64,000 bases of DNA from Nannocystis bainbridge (GCF_028368995.1 NZ_JAQNDL010000001.1:2000001-2064000); one strand, 5' to 3'. Shown: positions 1-10,803, numbered from the stretch's first letter. Program-made: numbers and translations. The notes: generated by a model not told the origin, from the letters alone.

Positions 1-1077
1 GCACTTGCCGCGCAGCTCCTGCTCGCGGGCGTCGAGCGCCTCGAGGTGCGAATCGGCGTGCTCGAGCTGCGACAGCTCCTCGCGCATCGCCGTCAGCTTG
101 GCCGGCAGCGCCTCGAGGTCGCCGCCGTGCTTGCGCTTCAGCGTCTCGAGGTCGTGCAGGCGCTCCTCGACCTGCTCGAGGTCACCTGGCTCGAAGGACA
201 TCTCGTTGGCGAACCGGGCCGCCGCCGCCGCCGCCTCCTCGCACGCCACCTGGGCCGCCACCAGCTGCTCCTGGATCTCCCCCAGCAGGCGCGAGCTGTC
301 GGCCCCGCGCCGGGCCTCGTCGAGCAGCATCGCCAGGCGGCCCGCGATCGCGTCGTCCGACTCGTACAGCACGTCGTGAGCCTGGCGGGCGAACGCGGCC
401 CAGCGGTGGGCGTCGCGCAGCAGCAGCGCCCGCTGGCGCAGCCCGACCAGCTCCCCCGGCTCCGGGCTCACGCGATCGATCTCCTCGATCTGGAAGCGCA
501 GGAAATCGGCCCGCGCCGCCCCCTCGGCCGCGCGCCGGCGCAGGTCGGCCGCCGCCTGGGCCGCCGCCTGCCACTCGCGGTACTGCTCGGCGTAGGTCGT
601 CGCATCGCCGTCGAGCCCGGCGTAGGCGTCGAGCAGGTCGATGTGGCGGGCCACGTGCGTCAGCGAGTGGTGCTCGTGCTGGCTGCAGATGTCGATCAGC
701 TGCTCGCCGACCCGCTCGAGCATGCCCTGCGTGGTCAGCACCGCCTGGACCACCGAGCGCCCGCGGCCGGCCCGGCCGACCACGCGCTCCAGCACCAGCG
801 CCTCGCGGCCCTCGGCGATCCCCAGCTCGTCGAGCGCCGGGGCCAGCCGCCGCAGCGTCCCGGCGTCGAGCTCGAACTGCGCGCTGGTCCGGGCCGCGTC
901 GGCCCCCTGGCGCACGATCTCGGCCCGTCCGCGGGCCCCTCGCAGCAGCGCCAGGGCGTCGACGATGATCGACTTGCCCGCGCCGGTCTCACCGGTGAGG
1001 ACGTTCATCCCGCGCCCCAGCTCGAGGCCGACGTCGTCGAGCAGGGCGAGCCCGCGGATGTGCAAGTAGCTGAGCAC
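1..1077 (-). CDS. recN: DNA repair protein RecN (partial, 3' end missing)
   Basis: RecN is an SMC-like ATPase that binds DNA ends during double-strand-break repair. The 359 visible codons cover the N-terminal ATPase lobe, with the Walker A motif GETGAGKS about 30 residues from the start, followed by a long Glu/Arg/Ala-rich segment expected to form coiled coil. The GTG start at 1077 gives the usual RecN opening (VLSYLHIRGLALLDDV). An upstream ATG at 1093 is out of frame. The gene runs off the left edge, so the second arm and the Walker B lobe are missing. It lies 39 bp downstream of nadK on the same strand, an arrangement known in other bacteria. Identification is from motif and architecture and is confident. 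Confidence 0.9.
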   Translation of the reverse strand, partial: MLSYLHIRGLALLDDVGLELGRGMNVLTGETGAGKSIIVDALALLRGARGRAEIVRQGADAARTSAQFELDAGTLRRLAPALDELGIAEGREALVLERVVGRAGRGRSVVQAVLTTQGMLERVGEQLIDICSQHEHHSLTHVARHIDLLDAYAGLDGDATTYAEQYREWQAAAQAAADLRRRAAEGAARADFLRFQIEEIDRVSPEPGELVGLRQRALLLRDAHRWAAFARQAHDVLYESDDAIAGRLAMLLDEARRGADSSRLLGEIQEQLVAAQVACEEAAAAAARFANEMSFEPGDLEQVEERLHDLETLKRKHGGDLEALPAKLTAMREELSQLEHADSHLEALDAREQELRGKC

Positions 1078-1116
1078 GACGGCGCTATAGCATGCGCACA
1101 GCCGCGCGTCAGCGCG

Positions 1117-2034
1117 TCAGCGGGTCCGCCCGCTCATACCGGCGCTCCAGCCCAGCTTGGTGGCCAGGACCCGGAACACGCTGTACTCCGGGGGGCACAG
1201 GCGCAGCGGGTCAGGCGCGGCGCCGATGGTGATGCGGTCGCCGAGCTCGAGCGACACGCTGGTCTGGCCGTCGATCGTCAGGAAGGCGCCGCCCTCCTCC
1301 GGGCCCTCGTAGGTGATCTCGATCAGCGACGCCGCGTCGACCACCACGGGCCGGTGCGTGAGGCTGTGCGGGCAGATCGGCGTGATCGTGAAGGCGGTCG
1401 CGCTGGGCGCCACGATCGGACCGCCGGCGGCCAGGTTGTAGGCGGTCGAGCCCATCGGCGTGCACACGATCAGCCCGTCGGCCTTGTACGTGGCCATGAA
1501 CTGACCGCCGACGTCGGTCGCCAGCGCCAGCAGCCGCGGGAACTCGCCGTGCTTGATGTACGCGTCGTTGCAGGCCGCCTCGCGCAGGAACACCCGGCCG
1601 CCGCGCAGCAGCTCGATCTGCATGCGCAGCCGCGGCTCCCACGCCAGCTGCCCCTGCACCGCCGCCGCCAGCCCGACCTCCCCCTGCTCCGCCTGGTACG
1701 CGGTCAGGAAGCCGAGGTCGCCGAGGTTGATGCCCAGCACCGGCACCCCGGCCTCCGCCGCCCACCGGCTGGCGCGCAGCAGCGTGCCGTCGCCGCCGAG
1801 CGCCACCACCAGGTCGCAGCCCTCGGCCAACCCCTCGCAGCTCTCCACCACCTCCGCGCCCTCGCGTCGCAGCGCCGCGGCGCCGCTGTCGTCGGGCAGC
1901 GCGCAGACCTTGACCGCGACCGCGTGCTCGCGCAGCCAGCGGGTCGCGTTGACGGTCGCCTCGAACGCCCGCGCACCGTCGCGCGGGTAGAGGAGGACGC
2001 GGCGGACCGCGGCGATCGGTACACGCTTCGACAT
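1117..2034 (-). CDS. nadK: NAD kinase
   Basis: ATP-dependent NAD kinase, the cytoplasmic enzyme that makes NADP from NAD. The 305-residue protein carries the family signature GGDGT at residues 80-84, the Asn-Asp pair (N155-D156) of the NAD-binding site, and the Gly-rich block TPMGSTAYNLAAGGPI. Its length matches the family (about 290-310). The ATG at 2034 overlaps by one base the stop codon of the upstream response-regulator gene (TGATG), which suggests translational coupling. recN follows 39 bp later, so response regulator, nadK and recN probably form one minus-strand operon. Confidence 0.93.
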   Translation of the reverse strand: MSKRVPIAAVRRVLLYPRDGARAFEATVNATRWLREHAVAVKVCALPDDSGAAALRREGAEVVESCEGLAEGCDLVVALGGDGTLLRASRWAAEAGVPVLGINLGDLGFLTAYQAEQGEVGLAAAVQGQLAWEPRLRMQIELLRGGRVFLREAACNDAYIKHGEFPRLLALATDVGGQFMATYKADGLIVCTPMGSTAYNLAAGGPIVAPSATAFTITPICPHSLTHRPVVVDAASLIEITYEGPEEGGAFLTIDGQTSVSLELGDRITIGAAPDPLRLCPPEYSVFRVLATKLGWSAGMSGRTR

Positions 2035-2972
2035 CAGTCGTCGGGCGAGTAGAGGTAACCCTGGTGCTGGAACAGGCAGATCTTGCCACCCTGCTCGCGC
2101 CGGGCCCGCTCGAGCGCGGCGTCGACGAGGTCGAGCAGGTCCTGCAGCGAGCGGGTGTCCTTGTTGGGATAAAACGACACGCCGATCGACACCGAGAACC
2201 CGCTCGTCGCCGCGGTGCGGACCGCCGAGGGGTGCAGCAGCGGCCGCCGGGCCTCGCGCGCGACCCGTTCGGCGACCGTCAGCGCCCCCGGGAAGTGCGT
2301 GTTGGGCAGCACCAGCAAGTACCCGCGATCGTCGGTGCGCTGCACGAGGTCGATCTTGCGGACGTTGCCCTCGATGATCGCGTGCAGCGCCGGCGTCAGC
2401 TCCGCCGCCGGCCGCGCGCCCTCGGGCTCGTCGACCTCGATGCGCAAGCAGGCCAGCGGGTCGCTGTAGCGCTCGGCCCGCTCGAACTCCTCCTGCAGGC
2501 GCCGGCGGAACTCGTCGGCGCCCAGCTCGACCCGCCGCGCCCGCGGGCCGTCGCCCTCGGCGCCGTCGCCGAGCGAGAACTGCGCCCGCGTCCGCAGCAG
2601 CACGTCGATGCGCGCGCGCAGCTCGTCGGGGTTGTAGGGCTTGCCGAGGTAGTCGTCGGCGCCGCTGCGGAGGCCCTCGACGCGGGCGTTGACCGAGTTG
2701 CGGGTGCTGACCATGAGGACCGGCAGGAACCCGCTGGCCTTGGCCTTGAGGATCCGGCACACCTCGAGGCCGCCGATCCTGGGCATGACGACGTCGAGCA
2801 TGACCAGCGCCGGGCGCTCCCTGTTGAACAGCTCCAGCACCTGCTGGCCGTCGTTCGCCTCGACCACCACGAAGCCGGCTTCGGTGAGCACCGAGCGCGC
2901 CGTGGCCCGCTCGCCCGGCGAGTCGTCGGCGACCAGGATCTTCACGCCGGAGCTGGACTGGCCCGCGGTCAC
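2034..2972 (-). CDS. Response regulator with receiver domain and degenerate GGDEF domain
   Basis: A 312-residue protein. An N-terminal receiver domain (about residues 11-126) has the acidic pair D16-D17, phosphoacceptor D60, T90 and K111, so it should be phosphorylatable. A C-terminal GGDEF-fold domain (about 165-312) retains the family context (VLPNT, then SVSIGVSFYP), but the GGDEF signature is replaced by TDDRGY at 213-218. A functional diguanylate cyclase is therefore unlikely; a sensory or c-di-GMP-independent output is more plausible. The GTG at 2972 was chosen because GGTGAG lies about 10 nt upstream; a GTG at 2945 is the alternative. It is the first gene of the nadK-recN operon. Confidence 0.85.
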   Translation of the reverse strand: MTAGQSSSGVKILVADDSPGERATARSVLTEAGFVVVEANDGQQVLELFNRERPALVMLDVVMPRIGGLEVCRILKAKASGFLPVLMVSTRNSVNARVEGLRSGADDYLGKPYNPDELRARIDVLLRTRAQFSLGDGAEGDGPRARRVELGADEFRRRLQEEFERAERYSDPLACLRIEVDEPEGARPAAELTPALHAIIEGNVRKIDLVQRTDDRGYLLVLPNTHFPGALTVAERVAREARRPLLHPSAVRTAATSGFSVSIGVSFYPNKDTRSLQDLLDLVDAALERARREQGGKICLFQHQGYLYSPDD

Positions 2973-3224
2973 CCCGTTCAGCTCACCTTCCGGCCCGCCG
3001 GGCCGACGCCTTCGGGCCCGGGGCGCCGAGGGGATTGTGTCTGCCCGGAAACCACTCGCCCCAGTATGTCCGAGTCGTCGCCAGGGGCCCAGCCCTCTCC
3101 CCGCCGGCGACCCCGGCGGAGATCGCCCACCCGCTCCCCGCCCGGAATGTGAGTCTGAGCCCGAACCTCCCGCCCCATCGCAGCCAGGAGCCTCCCAGGG
3201 CGACGCCGACGCCGCGACCCGCGC

Positions 3225-3253
3225 TTGACAGCCCCGGAGGGCTCGCGTATCCA
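3225..3253 (+). promoter_or_regulatory. Sigma70-type promoter of rplM-rpsI
   Basis: A perfect -35 box TTGACA (3225-3230), a 17-nt spacer, and a -10-like TATCCA (3248-3253). The rplM ATG follows only 10 nt after the -10 box, so the transcript would have a leader of about 4 nt. The nearest SD-like run (GGAGG, 3236-3240) lies upstream of the predicted start of transcription and would not be in the mRNA. Confidence 0.6.
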
Positions 3254-3263
3254 TCCCCGGCCC

Positions 3264-3698
3264 ATGGGTACGCACTACCCCAATCCCGCCGATATCCGCC
3301 GCGACTGGCTGCTGATCGATCTCACCGGTCTGACCCTCGGTCGCGCTGCGAGTCAGATCGCCAACATCCTTCGCGGCAAGCACAAGGCCACGTTCACCCC
3401 GCATCTCGATGTGGGTGACTTCGTGATCTGCGTCAACGCCGACAAGGTCAAGCTCACCGGCGACAAGCTCGACAAGAAGTTTTACTACTTCAACTCGGGC
3501 TTCCCGGGCGGCATGAAGTCCGCTTCGGCGCGCACCCTGCTCGGCAAGAAGCCGGAAGAGCTGATCACCATCGCGGTCCGCCGCATGCTTCCCCGCTCGC
3601 CGCTGGGTCGCGCCACCGTGAGCAAGCTCAAGGTGTTCGCCGGGCCCGAGCACAATCACCAGGCGCAGCAGCCCAAGCCCTACAAGCTCCCGTTCTGA
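3264..3698 (+). CDS. rplM: 50S ribosomal protein L13
   Basis: Large-subunit ribosomal protein L13. The 144 residues match family length (about 142) and show its conserved blocks: [36 protein letters not shown], the [14 protein letters not shown] region, [20 protein letters not shown] and EHNHQAQQP near the end. The ATG at 3264 fits the alignment with known L13 N termini; an in-frame TTG at 3225 sits inside the -35 box and is rejected. rpsI follows after 25 bp, the conserved L13-S9 pair. Confidence 0.97.
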   Translation: MGTHYPNPADIRRDWLLIDLTGLTLGRAASQIANILRGKHKATFTPHLDVGDFVICVNADKVKLTGDKLDKKFYYFNSGFPGGMKSASARTLLGKKPEELITIAVRRMLPRSPLGRATVSKLKVFAGPEHNHQAQQPKPYKLPF

Positions 3699-3723
3699 CA
3701 CTCCAGCACCCACGGTTCGTCTC

Positions 3724-4122
3724 ATGGCCAAAGACACGATGAAGTACTACGCCACCGGCCGTCGCAAGAGCGCGATTGCCCGCGTGTGGCTGTTCCCCGG
3801 CGAGGGCAAGATCCTGATCAACCGCCGCGAGGCCGACAGCTACCTCTGCCGCCCGACCAACCTCAAGCTCATCGAGCAGCCCCTGGTCGCCGCCGGTAGC
3901 CGCGAGAAGTACGACATTTGGGCCACCGCCAACGGCGGCGGTCTGTCCGGCCAGGCCGGCGCGATCCGCCTCGGCATCGCTCGCGCCCTCCTGCAGATCG
4001 ACCCCGAGGCTCGCTCGTCGCTCAAGAGCGCCGGCTACCTCACCCGTGACTCCCGCGCCGTCGAGCGCAAGAAGTACGGCCGCGCCGGCGCCCGCCGTCG
4101 CTTCCAGTTCAGCAAGCGCTGA
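3724..4122 (+). CDS. rpsI: 30S ribosomal protein S9
   Basis: Small-subunit ribosomal protein S9, 132 residues. Diagnostic features are the N-terminal [16 protein letters not shown] block, the [19 protein letters not shown] segment and the Arg/Lys-rich tail ending FQFSKR, which reaches the tRNA in the P site. It is cotranscribed with rplM and followed 21 bp later by a perfect hairpin. Confidence 0.97.
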   Translation: MAKDTMKYYATGRRKSAIARVWLFPGEGKILINRREADSYLCRPTNLKLIEQPLVAAGSREKYDIWATANGGGLSGQAGAIRLGIARALLQIDPEARSSLKSAGYLTRDSRAVERKKYGRAGARRRFQFSKR

Positions 4123-4143
4123 GCCCCCTGGCGCTCGCGCCCC

Positions 4144-4173
4144 CGAGAGCGGAGCTTCACAGCTCCGCTCTCG
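4144..4173 (+). terminator. Hairpin terminator after rpsI
   Basis: A perfect 13-bp stem (CGAGAGCGGAGCT pairing with AGCTCCGCTCTCG) around a 4-nt loop, directly after rpsI. Only a short T run (CTGCTTT) follows, so it may be a weak intrinsic terminator or need a factor. Confidence 0.7.
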
Positions 4174-4238
4174 CTGCTTTCGGCGCCCGAGATACCGACT
4201 GTCTCTCGGGGGCATGTCCCCTGCGACCTGCACGTTCG

Positions 4239-4260
4239 GACATGTCCTCAGGAGCATGTC
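4239..4260. repeat. Copy of the GACATGTCC hairpin family (imperfect)
   Basis: Inverted repeat GACATGTCCT / AGGAGCATGTC, an imperfect member of the dispersed hairpin family described in the findings. A second half-element (GGCATGTCCCC) lies about 30 bp upstream. Confidence 0.5.
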
Positions 4261-4284
4261 TGGTCGTACCCGGGATGCTCCCGC

Positions 4285-4537
4285 AGCGGCGACCCGCGGC
4301 TGGACTCCACCCGGTTCCGCGGCCTCATGCTTCAGTCCCCGCCGCGCGGCTGGACCTCGACGCGGATCCGCGGCCTCGTGCCTCAGTGCCCGTAGCGACT
4401 GGGCCCGACCCGGATCCGCGGCCTCATGCCTCAGTCCCCGCCGCGCGGCTGGGCTCGCTCCGGACCCGCGGCCTCGTGCTCCGGTCCCCGTCGCGCGGCT
4501 GGGCTCGGCCGGGCCCGCGGCCTCGTGCTTCACAGGC
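4285..4537. repeat. Degenerate tandem repeat, about 50-bp unit, about 4-5 copies
   Basis: Units start with CCGCGGCCTC at 4317, 4368, 4416, 4466 and 4515, with spacings of 51, 48, 50 and 49 bp. Each continues with a TGCTTCAGTCCCCG-like and a CGCGCGGCTGGG-like segment; a partial unit precedes them. The variable spacing breaks any reading frame, so the array is not coding. Nothing like CRISPR repeat/spacer structure is present. Apart from this array, the 4239-4260 hairpin and the 40-bp repeat at 4686, I see nothing in the 4174-4817 gap. Confidence 0.75.
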
Positions 4538-4685
4538 GAGGGAACCTCGCGGCGTATCCCGACGGGTGAGCTCTACGCGGGTCGTTCGACCCCACTCGCC
4601 CCTGCGACCCGCATGCTCCGCCCCGGTCCGTGCATCCGCAACGACGGCCACGGTCGTCGGCGCCAGGGATCGCCTCCTCGATTCG

Positions 4686-4765
4686 CCCCGTGCCCTCGGA
4701 CACGCCTGCGCCCGCCGCCGCATGGCCCCGTGCTCTCGGACACGCCTGCGCCCGTCGCATGGGCC
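4686..4765. repeat. Two direct copies of a 40-bp sequence
   Basis: Two neighbouring copies of a block containing CCCCGTGC(C/T)CTCGGACACG followed by CCTGCGCCCG, starting at 4686 and 4726. It is non-coding and lies in the same intergenic region as the 50-bp array. Confidence 0.6.
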
Positions 4766-4817
4766 CCGCGACGGCGGCCTCGCGGACCGCCGTCACCTCT
4801 CTCCGAGCTCCTGACCC

Positions 4818-5513
4818 CTAGTCCAGGTCGAGGTCGCCGTCGCCTTCCTCGTGGCGTCGACGCCCGCGGCCGGCGCGTTTCTTCGGGCCGTCGCTCTCGT
4901 CGCGGTCCCGGTCCCGGTCCCGGTCCCGGTCCTTCCGCCCGCGGCCCTCGGCGGGTGGGGGTTCCGGAGGTGGCGCCGCCACGAAGCCTCGCGCGGGCGG
5001 CCCGCCGCGGTCGTGGCTCGGGCCTGAATCGAAGTTGCGAGACGGCCGCCCCGGTCCGGCGGGCGGGCCCGGCGGACGCGAGCCGAACCCGCGATCGTTC
5101 GGCGGGCCTGGCGGGCGCGAGCCGAACCCGCGGTCGCCCGGCGATCCCTCGCGCGGCGGCAGCGGGCGCGAGTCGGGTCCGCCGCGATCATTGAAAGAAC
5201 GGCCCGGCCCACCGGGGCGCGGGCCATCGCCCGGGCGCGGCGGGCCATCGAGGCGCGGTCCACGGGGCTTGTCCTCGGCCACGCTCACGCGGATCTGCCG
5301 CATGTCGAGCGTCGCGCCGTCCATCGCTTGCATCGCCGCTTCGGTGTCGGCCGGGTCCTGGAACGCGACGAAGCCGAAGCCCCGCGATCGTCCGGTCTCA
5401 CGGTCGGTCACGACCTTCGCTTCGGTCACGGCGCCGAAGTTTGCAAATGCGGCTCTCAATCCCTCGTCGGTCGTGTTCCAGCTCAGGCCACCGACAAATA
5501 ATTTCCTCGCCAT
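4818..5513 (-). CDS. RRM-domain RNA-binding protein with disordered Pro/Gly/Arg-rich tail
   Basis: A single RNA-recognition motif occupies residues 1-85, with RNP2 (LFVGGL, 5-10) and RNP1 (RGFGFVAF, 44-51). A low-complexity tail to residue 231 contains PPRPGDGPRPGGPG-like runs, repeated DRGFGSRPPGPP blocks and a run of alternating Asp-Arg, and ends acidic (GDLDLD). Bacterial RRM proteins of this kind bind single-stranded RNA and are often cold-inducible; that role is a family inference. The ATG at 5513 has a purine run AAGAGAG just upstream. The tandem GGTCCC repeat at about 4900-4930 encodes the Asp-Arg run and could vary in copy number. Confidence 0.88.
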   Translation of the reverse strand: MARKLFVGGLSWNTTDEGLRAAFANFGAVTEAKVVTDRETGRSRGFGFVAFQDPADTEAAMQAMDGATLDMRQIRVSVAEDKPRGPRLDGPPRPGDGPRPGGPGRSFNDRGGPDSRPLPPREGSPGDRGFGSRPPGPPNDRGFGSRPPGPPAGPGRPSRNFDSGPSHDRGGPPARGFVAAPPPEPPPAEGRGRKDRDRDRDRDRDESDGPKKRAGRGRRRHEEGDGDLDLD

Positions 5514-5709
5514 TCTCTCTTCGCTCTGCGCGTGCGCGCGGCGCCTCACTTCGGATGCTGCGCGCGAACCATGCCTTCTGTCAATCGGCGCCCCGGCGGC
5601 GCCGACAGCCAGACCGTCTTCCTGCTTCCATCTGCTCTCGGTCCTCTCGTCTCCCGTCCTCTCGGCCTCTCCTCTCGGCCTCTCGTCTCCGGCCACAAGC
5701 GGGGCAGAA
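5514..5709. other. Divergent intergenic region with CT-rich repeats
   Basis: 196 bp between the divergent RRM and hsdM genes. It contains repeated CCTCTCG/TCTCGTC units at about 5633-5693, a strongly pyrimidine-biased stretch on the + strand. Promoters of both genes should lie here; I did not find a convincing -35/-10 pair. Confidence 0.4.
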
Positions 5710-7673
<1,964 letters not shown>

Positions 7674-7677
<4 letters not shown>

Positions 7678-9002
7678 GCGCCCCGGCCCACTGGGTGCGC
7701 TGCACCCTCGACGCCATCAAGGCCGAGACCGACAACGCGATCGCCGGCGGCCCGTTCGGCTCCGACCTCACCCAGGCCGACTACGTCGACGACCCCGACG
7801 GCGTGCCGGTGATCCGCGGCTGCAACCTCGGCCACGGCGAGCGGCGCTTCTACCCTGACGAGCTGGTGTTCGTGCACCCGGACAAGGCCGACGCGCTGCG
7901 CCGCTCGCAGGCCTACCCCGGCGACGTCATCTTCACCCAGCGCGGCACCGTCTCGCAGGTCGGCCTCGTGCCCGACGACCTGCCGTGGCGGCGCTTCGTG
8001 CTGTCGCAGAGCCAGATGAAGCTGACCTGCGACCTCGCCCGCGCCGACCCCGAGTACGTCTATTACTGGTGCCGCTCGCCCGAGGTCCAGCGCTACGTCG
8101 AGAACTGGACCATCGCCGCCGGCGTCCCGCACACCAACCTCAGCACCCTGCGCCAGACCCCGCTGCTGCTCCCGCCGCTCGCCGAGCAGCGGGCCATCGC
8201 CGCCGCCCTCTCGGCCCTCGACCGCCGGATCAGCCTGTGCGACGACCAGCGGGCCGTGCTCGTCCAGCTCGTCGACCTGCTCTTTCGGACATGGTTCATC
8301 GAACATGCGCCGACCGCCGCCAAGGAGAGCGGCCTGCGCCACCCGTCGGTCGACGAGGCGCTCCACTCGCGGCTCGCGCCCGCGTTCACCGTCGAGGCCG
8401 ACCGCAAGTTCCCGCTCGCCTACCGCCTGCTGCCGCTGACCGACCTGGCCGAGTTCCAGAACGGCAGCGCCTTCGGCCTCCCCGACTTCAGCCCGACCGG
8501 TCAGGGCCTGCCGGTCATCAAGATCGGCGAGCTCAAGCAAGGCATCACCCGCCAGACCCGCTACTGCGAGCGCCGCGACGGCGGGCGGCGCATCGATCGC
8601 GGCGACCTGCTGCTGTCCTGGTCGGGCAACCCCGACACCTCGATCGACACCTTCCTCTACTTCGGCGGCCCCGCCTGGCTCAACCAGCACATCTTCAAGA
8701 TCGCCGGCAAGCGCCCCGAGGACCGCGCCTACCTGTTCGGCCTCCTGCGCAGCCTCAAGCCGCAGCTGCTCGCCTTCGCCCGCGCCAAGCAGACCACCGG
8801 CCTCGGCCACGTCACCCTCAAGGACCTGCGCACGCTCATCATCGAGTTCCCGCCGGTGATGATGCGCGACGCCTTCGACGCCCTCACCGCCCCCTACTTC
8901 GCCAAGATCGGCGCCTGCGACGAGCTCCGCGCCGCCCTCGTCACCACCCGCGACGAGCTGCTGCTCCGCCTCATGTCGGCCCAGGCCCGCCTGCGCCCGT
9001 GA
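7674..9002 (+). CDS. hsdS: Type I restriction-modification specificity subunit (HsdS)
   Basis: DNA-recognition subunit that pairs with HsdM. It has two target-recognition halves: the first (about residues 1-185) contains GGPFGSDL and ends in the central conserved helix PLAEQRAIAAALSALDRRI; the second (about 245-430) contains EFQNGSAFG, GLPVIKIGEL and LLLSWSG, and ends with a helix of similar role. The 442 residues match family length. The GTG at 7674 overlaps the hsdM stop (GTGA), indicating translational coupling. The bipartite methylation target cannot be read from the sequence. A hairpin repeat lies 8 bp after the stop codon. Confidence 0.9.
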
Positions 9003-9009
9003 GCCGCAC

Positions 9010-9031
9010 GACATGTCCCCGAGGACATGTC
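9010..9031. repeat. GACATGTCC hairpin, 9-4-9
   Basis: Perfect inverted repeat GACATGTCC-CCGA-GGACATGTC directly downstream of the hsdS stop. It has the same architecture as the copy at 20646-20667. It could act as a transcript-end hairpin for hsdS. Confidence 0.75.
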
Positions 9032-9107
9032 CCGCCGCCGCCGACCGCGTGACCCGGACCGCGCCCCGGGGTTATCGTGGTGGCCCCCGGCCTGCGGAGG
9101 CTCCCCG

Positions 9108-9500
9108 ATGAAGAAGCTCGTACGGATCTGCGCCCTCTTCAACGCCAGCATGATCGCCGCGTTCCTCGTGCCCGGCGTCCTGCCGCTGCTCGGCATCACC
9201 GTCCCGCCCTCCCCGTTCTGGCTGTGGCTGCCGGCCCTGCTGGCGCTGTTCAGCGTGCTCGTGCTGTGGGTGTCGGCCTCGGACCTGCGCCGCTACGGCA
9301 CGTTCCCCTACTGGAGCGCGATCAGCCGCCTGGCGTTCTTCTTCCTCACCTTCGCCCTCGACTTCCCCGCCACCGCCGGCCGGATCGTCGTGCTGATCGC
9401 CCTCGTCGACCTCGTCCTCGGCGTCGCCTGCCTCCGCGGCCTGCCCCGCGCCACCGGCCGCACCCCGCTGCAGCTGCTGCTCCACCGCGGCGCCGGCTGA
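9108..9500 (+). CDS. Small integral membrane protein, unknown function
   Basis: A 130-residue hydrophobic protein with four likely membrane helices: about residues 8-28, 35-57, 72-90 and 92-112. A short basic N terminus (MKKLVR) suggests the N-in orientation. A strong Shine-Dalgarno GGAGG sits 7 nt before the ATG. I do not recognise the family. It has the same orientation as hsdMS but is separated from it by the 9010-9031 hairpin. Confidence 0.75.
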   Translation: MKKLVRICALFNASMIAAFLVPGVLPLLGITVPPSPFWLWLPALLALFSVLVLWVSASDLRRYGTFPYWSAISRLAFFFLTFALDFPATAGRIVVLIALVDLVLGVACLRGLPRATGRTPLQLLLHRGAG

Positions 9501-9598
9501 GCGCGGAGCCGGGTCCGCGCGGCGCCGACGTGCATTCACTTCTTCATGCGTATCCGACGACCTCGGCAATCGTAGCACCGCGAAATGCCTTGAAGAGC

Positions 9599-9651
9599 AT
9601 GTCCTTCGGGACATATCCCACATGCCCGCCACGACATGTCCCTGGGGACAT
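9599..9651. repeat. Two hairpin-family copies in tandem
   Basis: First copy ATGTCC-TTCG-GGACAT (9599-9614), whose RNA form is a C(UUCG)G tetraloop hairpin. Second copy ATGTCC-CTGG-GGACAT (9636-9651). Both lie in the 233-bp gap between the membrane-protein gene and the next lipoprotein gene. Confidence 0.75.
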
Positions 9652-9733
9652 ACCCGCAATCCCCTCCGTGCACCTCCCCGGCGCGCGCGCTCGCTCCTGC
9701 CCATCCGCCTCCGCCCGCGCTAGATTCGCCCGC

Positions 9734-10786
9734 ATGCTCGCCCGCCTGCGCCTCTGCGCCGCGACTCTCCTGCTCGGCGCCTGCCCAGCCGCCCCCGCGA
9801 CCACCACCGACGCGACCACCACCACGACCACCACGACTCTCACCACCGGTACCACCGACCCGACCACCGGCGAGCCCGCGGGCTGGCAGGTCGCGCTCGA
9901 GCTCGGCGTCGAAAAGGGCGCGCTGTTCAGCCTGTGGGGCCCGCAGCCCGACGACGTGATCGCCGTCGGCGGCCAGGGCGTCGGCCCGACCTCGAAGGGC
10001 CTCGCCCTGCGCTGGGACGGCATCGAGTGGACCGAGCTCGCCCTCCCCCCCGGCACCCCGCGCCTGCACTGGATCGCCGGCGTCGGCGACGGCATATGGG
10101 CCGTCGGCGAGGCCGGTGCGGCGCTCCGGCGTGACGGCGACACCTGGACCTCGACCGCGACCGGCTTCGAATTGCCGCTGTGGGGCGTCTGGGGCGCCGC
10201 TCCCGACGCCGTGTGGGCGGTCGGCGGCGACGGCTTCGTCGGCGGCCCCTCCGTGCTGCGCTGGGACGGCGAAGCCTGGGCCCCCGAAATCCTGCCGCCG
10301 CTGCCCGACGGCTGCCACGCCCTCTTTAAAATCGTCGGCACCGGCCCCGCCGACATCACCGCCGTCGGCGACCTCGGCGTCATCCTGCAGTACGACGGCG
10401 CCGCCTGGACGCAGCAGGACACCGGCTCGATCGCCGACCTCATCAGCGTCAGCGGCCCCGCCGCGCACCGCCTCGCCGTCGGCGGACGCGCGAACGCGCG
10501 ACTCGCCTGGTGGGACGGCCAGCAGTGGACCGGCACCACGCTCGATCGGCCCGGCCTGTCGGGCGTGTGGCTCGACGACAGCGGCGCGGGCTTCGTCACC
10601 GGCTCGGGCGGACAGATCCTCCGCGTCACCGCGGGCAGCCTCGAGCCTGAACCAGAGGACAGCCCGACGCACCTGCTGCTGCACGCCGCGTTCGGCTTCA
10701 CCGGCGGCCCGCGCTTCGCCGTCGGGGGCAACCTCGCCGGCATGCCGCCGCACGTCGGCGTCATCCTCCGCCACCCCGGTCCGTGA
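9734..10786 (+). CDS. Secreted lipoprotein with beta-propeller-like repeats
   Basis: A 350-residue lipoprotein. The signal peptide ends in the lipobox LLGAC (Cys17), followed by a Thr-rich linker (about residues 22-45) of a type repeated in many lipoproteins of this window. The mature region contains five or more repeats of the pattern W..DG..W and (I/V)(T/W)AVG..G, such as DDVIAVGGQG, DGIWAVGEAG and DAVWAVGGDG, typical of WD/YVTN-like propeller blades. The likely location is the outer-membrane surface or periplasm. Function is unknown. The next gene starts 17 bp downstream and is probably cotranscribed. Confidence 0.8.
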   Translation: MLARLRLCAATLLLGACPAAPATTTDATTTTTTTTLTTGTTDPTTGEPAGWQVALELGVEKGALFSLWGPQPDDVIAVGGQGVGPTSKGLALRWDGIEWTELALPPGTPRLHWIAGVGDGIWAVGEAGAALRRDGDTWTSTATGFELPLWGVWGAAPDAVWAVGGDGFVGGPSVLRWDGEAWAPEILPPLPDGCHALFKIVGTGPADITAVGDLGVILQYDGAAWTQQDTGSIADLISVSGPAAHRLAVGGRANARLAWWDGQQWTGTTLDRPGLSGVWLDDSGAGFVTGSGGQILRVTAGSLEPEPEDSPTHLLLHAAFGFTGGPRFAVGGNLAGMPPHVGVILRHPGP

Positions 10787-10803
10787 CCGCGTATCCTCGC
10801 CGC

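Noticed and set aside
46..2052. A 668-codon plus-strand frame opposite recN and nadK
   Set aside because: Composition is Arg/Ala/Gly low complexity; recN and nadK motifs on the other strand are unambiguous.
3225..3263. Upstream TTG start for rplM adding 13 residues
   Set aside because: The TTG is part of a perfect -35 box, and L13 alignment supports the ATG at 3264.
3628..4533. A 301-codon minus-strand frame across rpsI and the tandem repeats
   Set aside because: It overlaps rpsI antisense, and its N-terminal repeats are just the 50-bp array translated.
4285..4537. CRISPR array
   Set aside because: The 48-51-bp units are contiguous and degenerate throughout, with no unique spacers and no cas genes nearby.
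9010..9031. GGACATGTCC read as a transcription-factor operator such as a stress-response box
   Set aside because: Copies are mainly at 3' ends and some are inside genes, and the loop length is fixed, so an RNA hairpin or repeat element explains them better.
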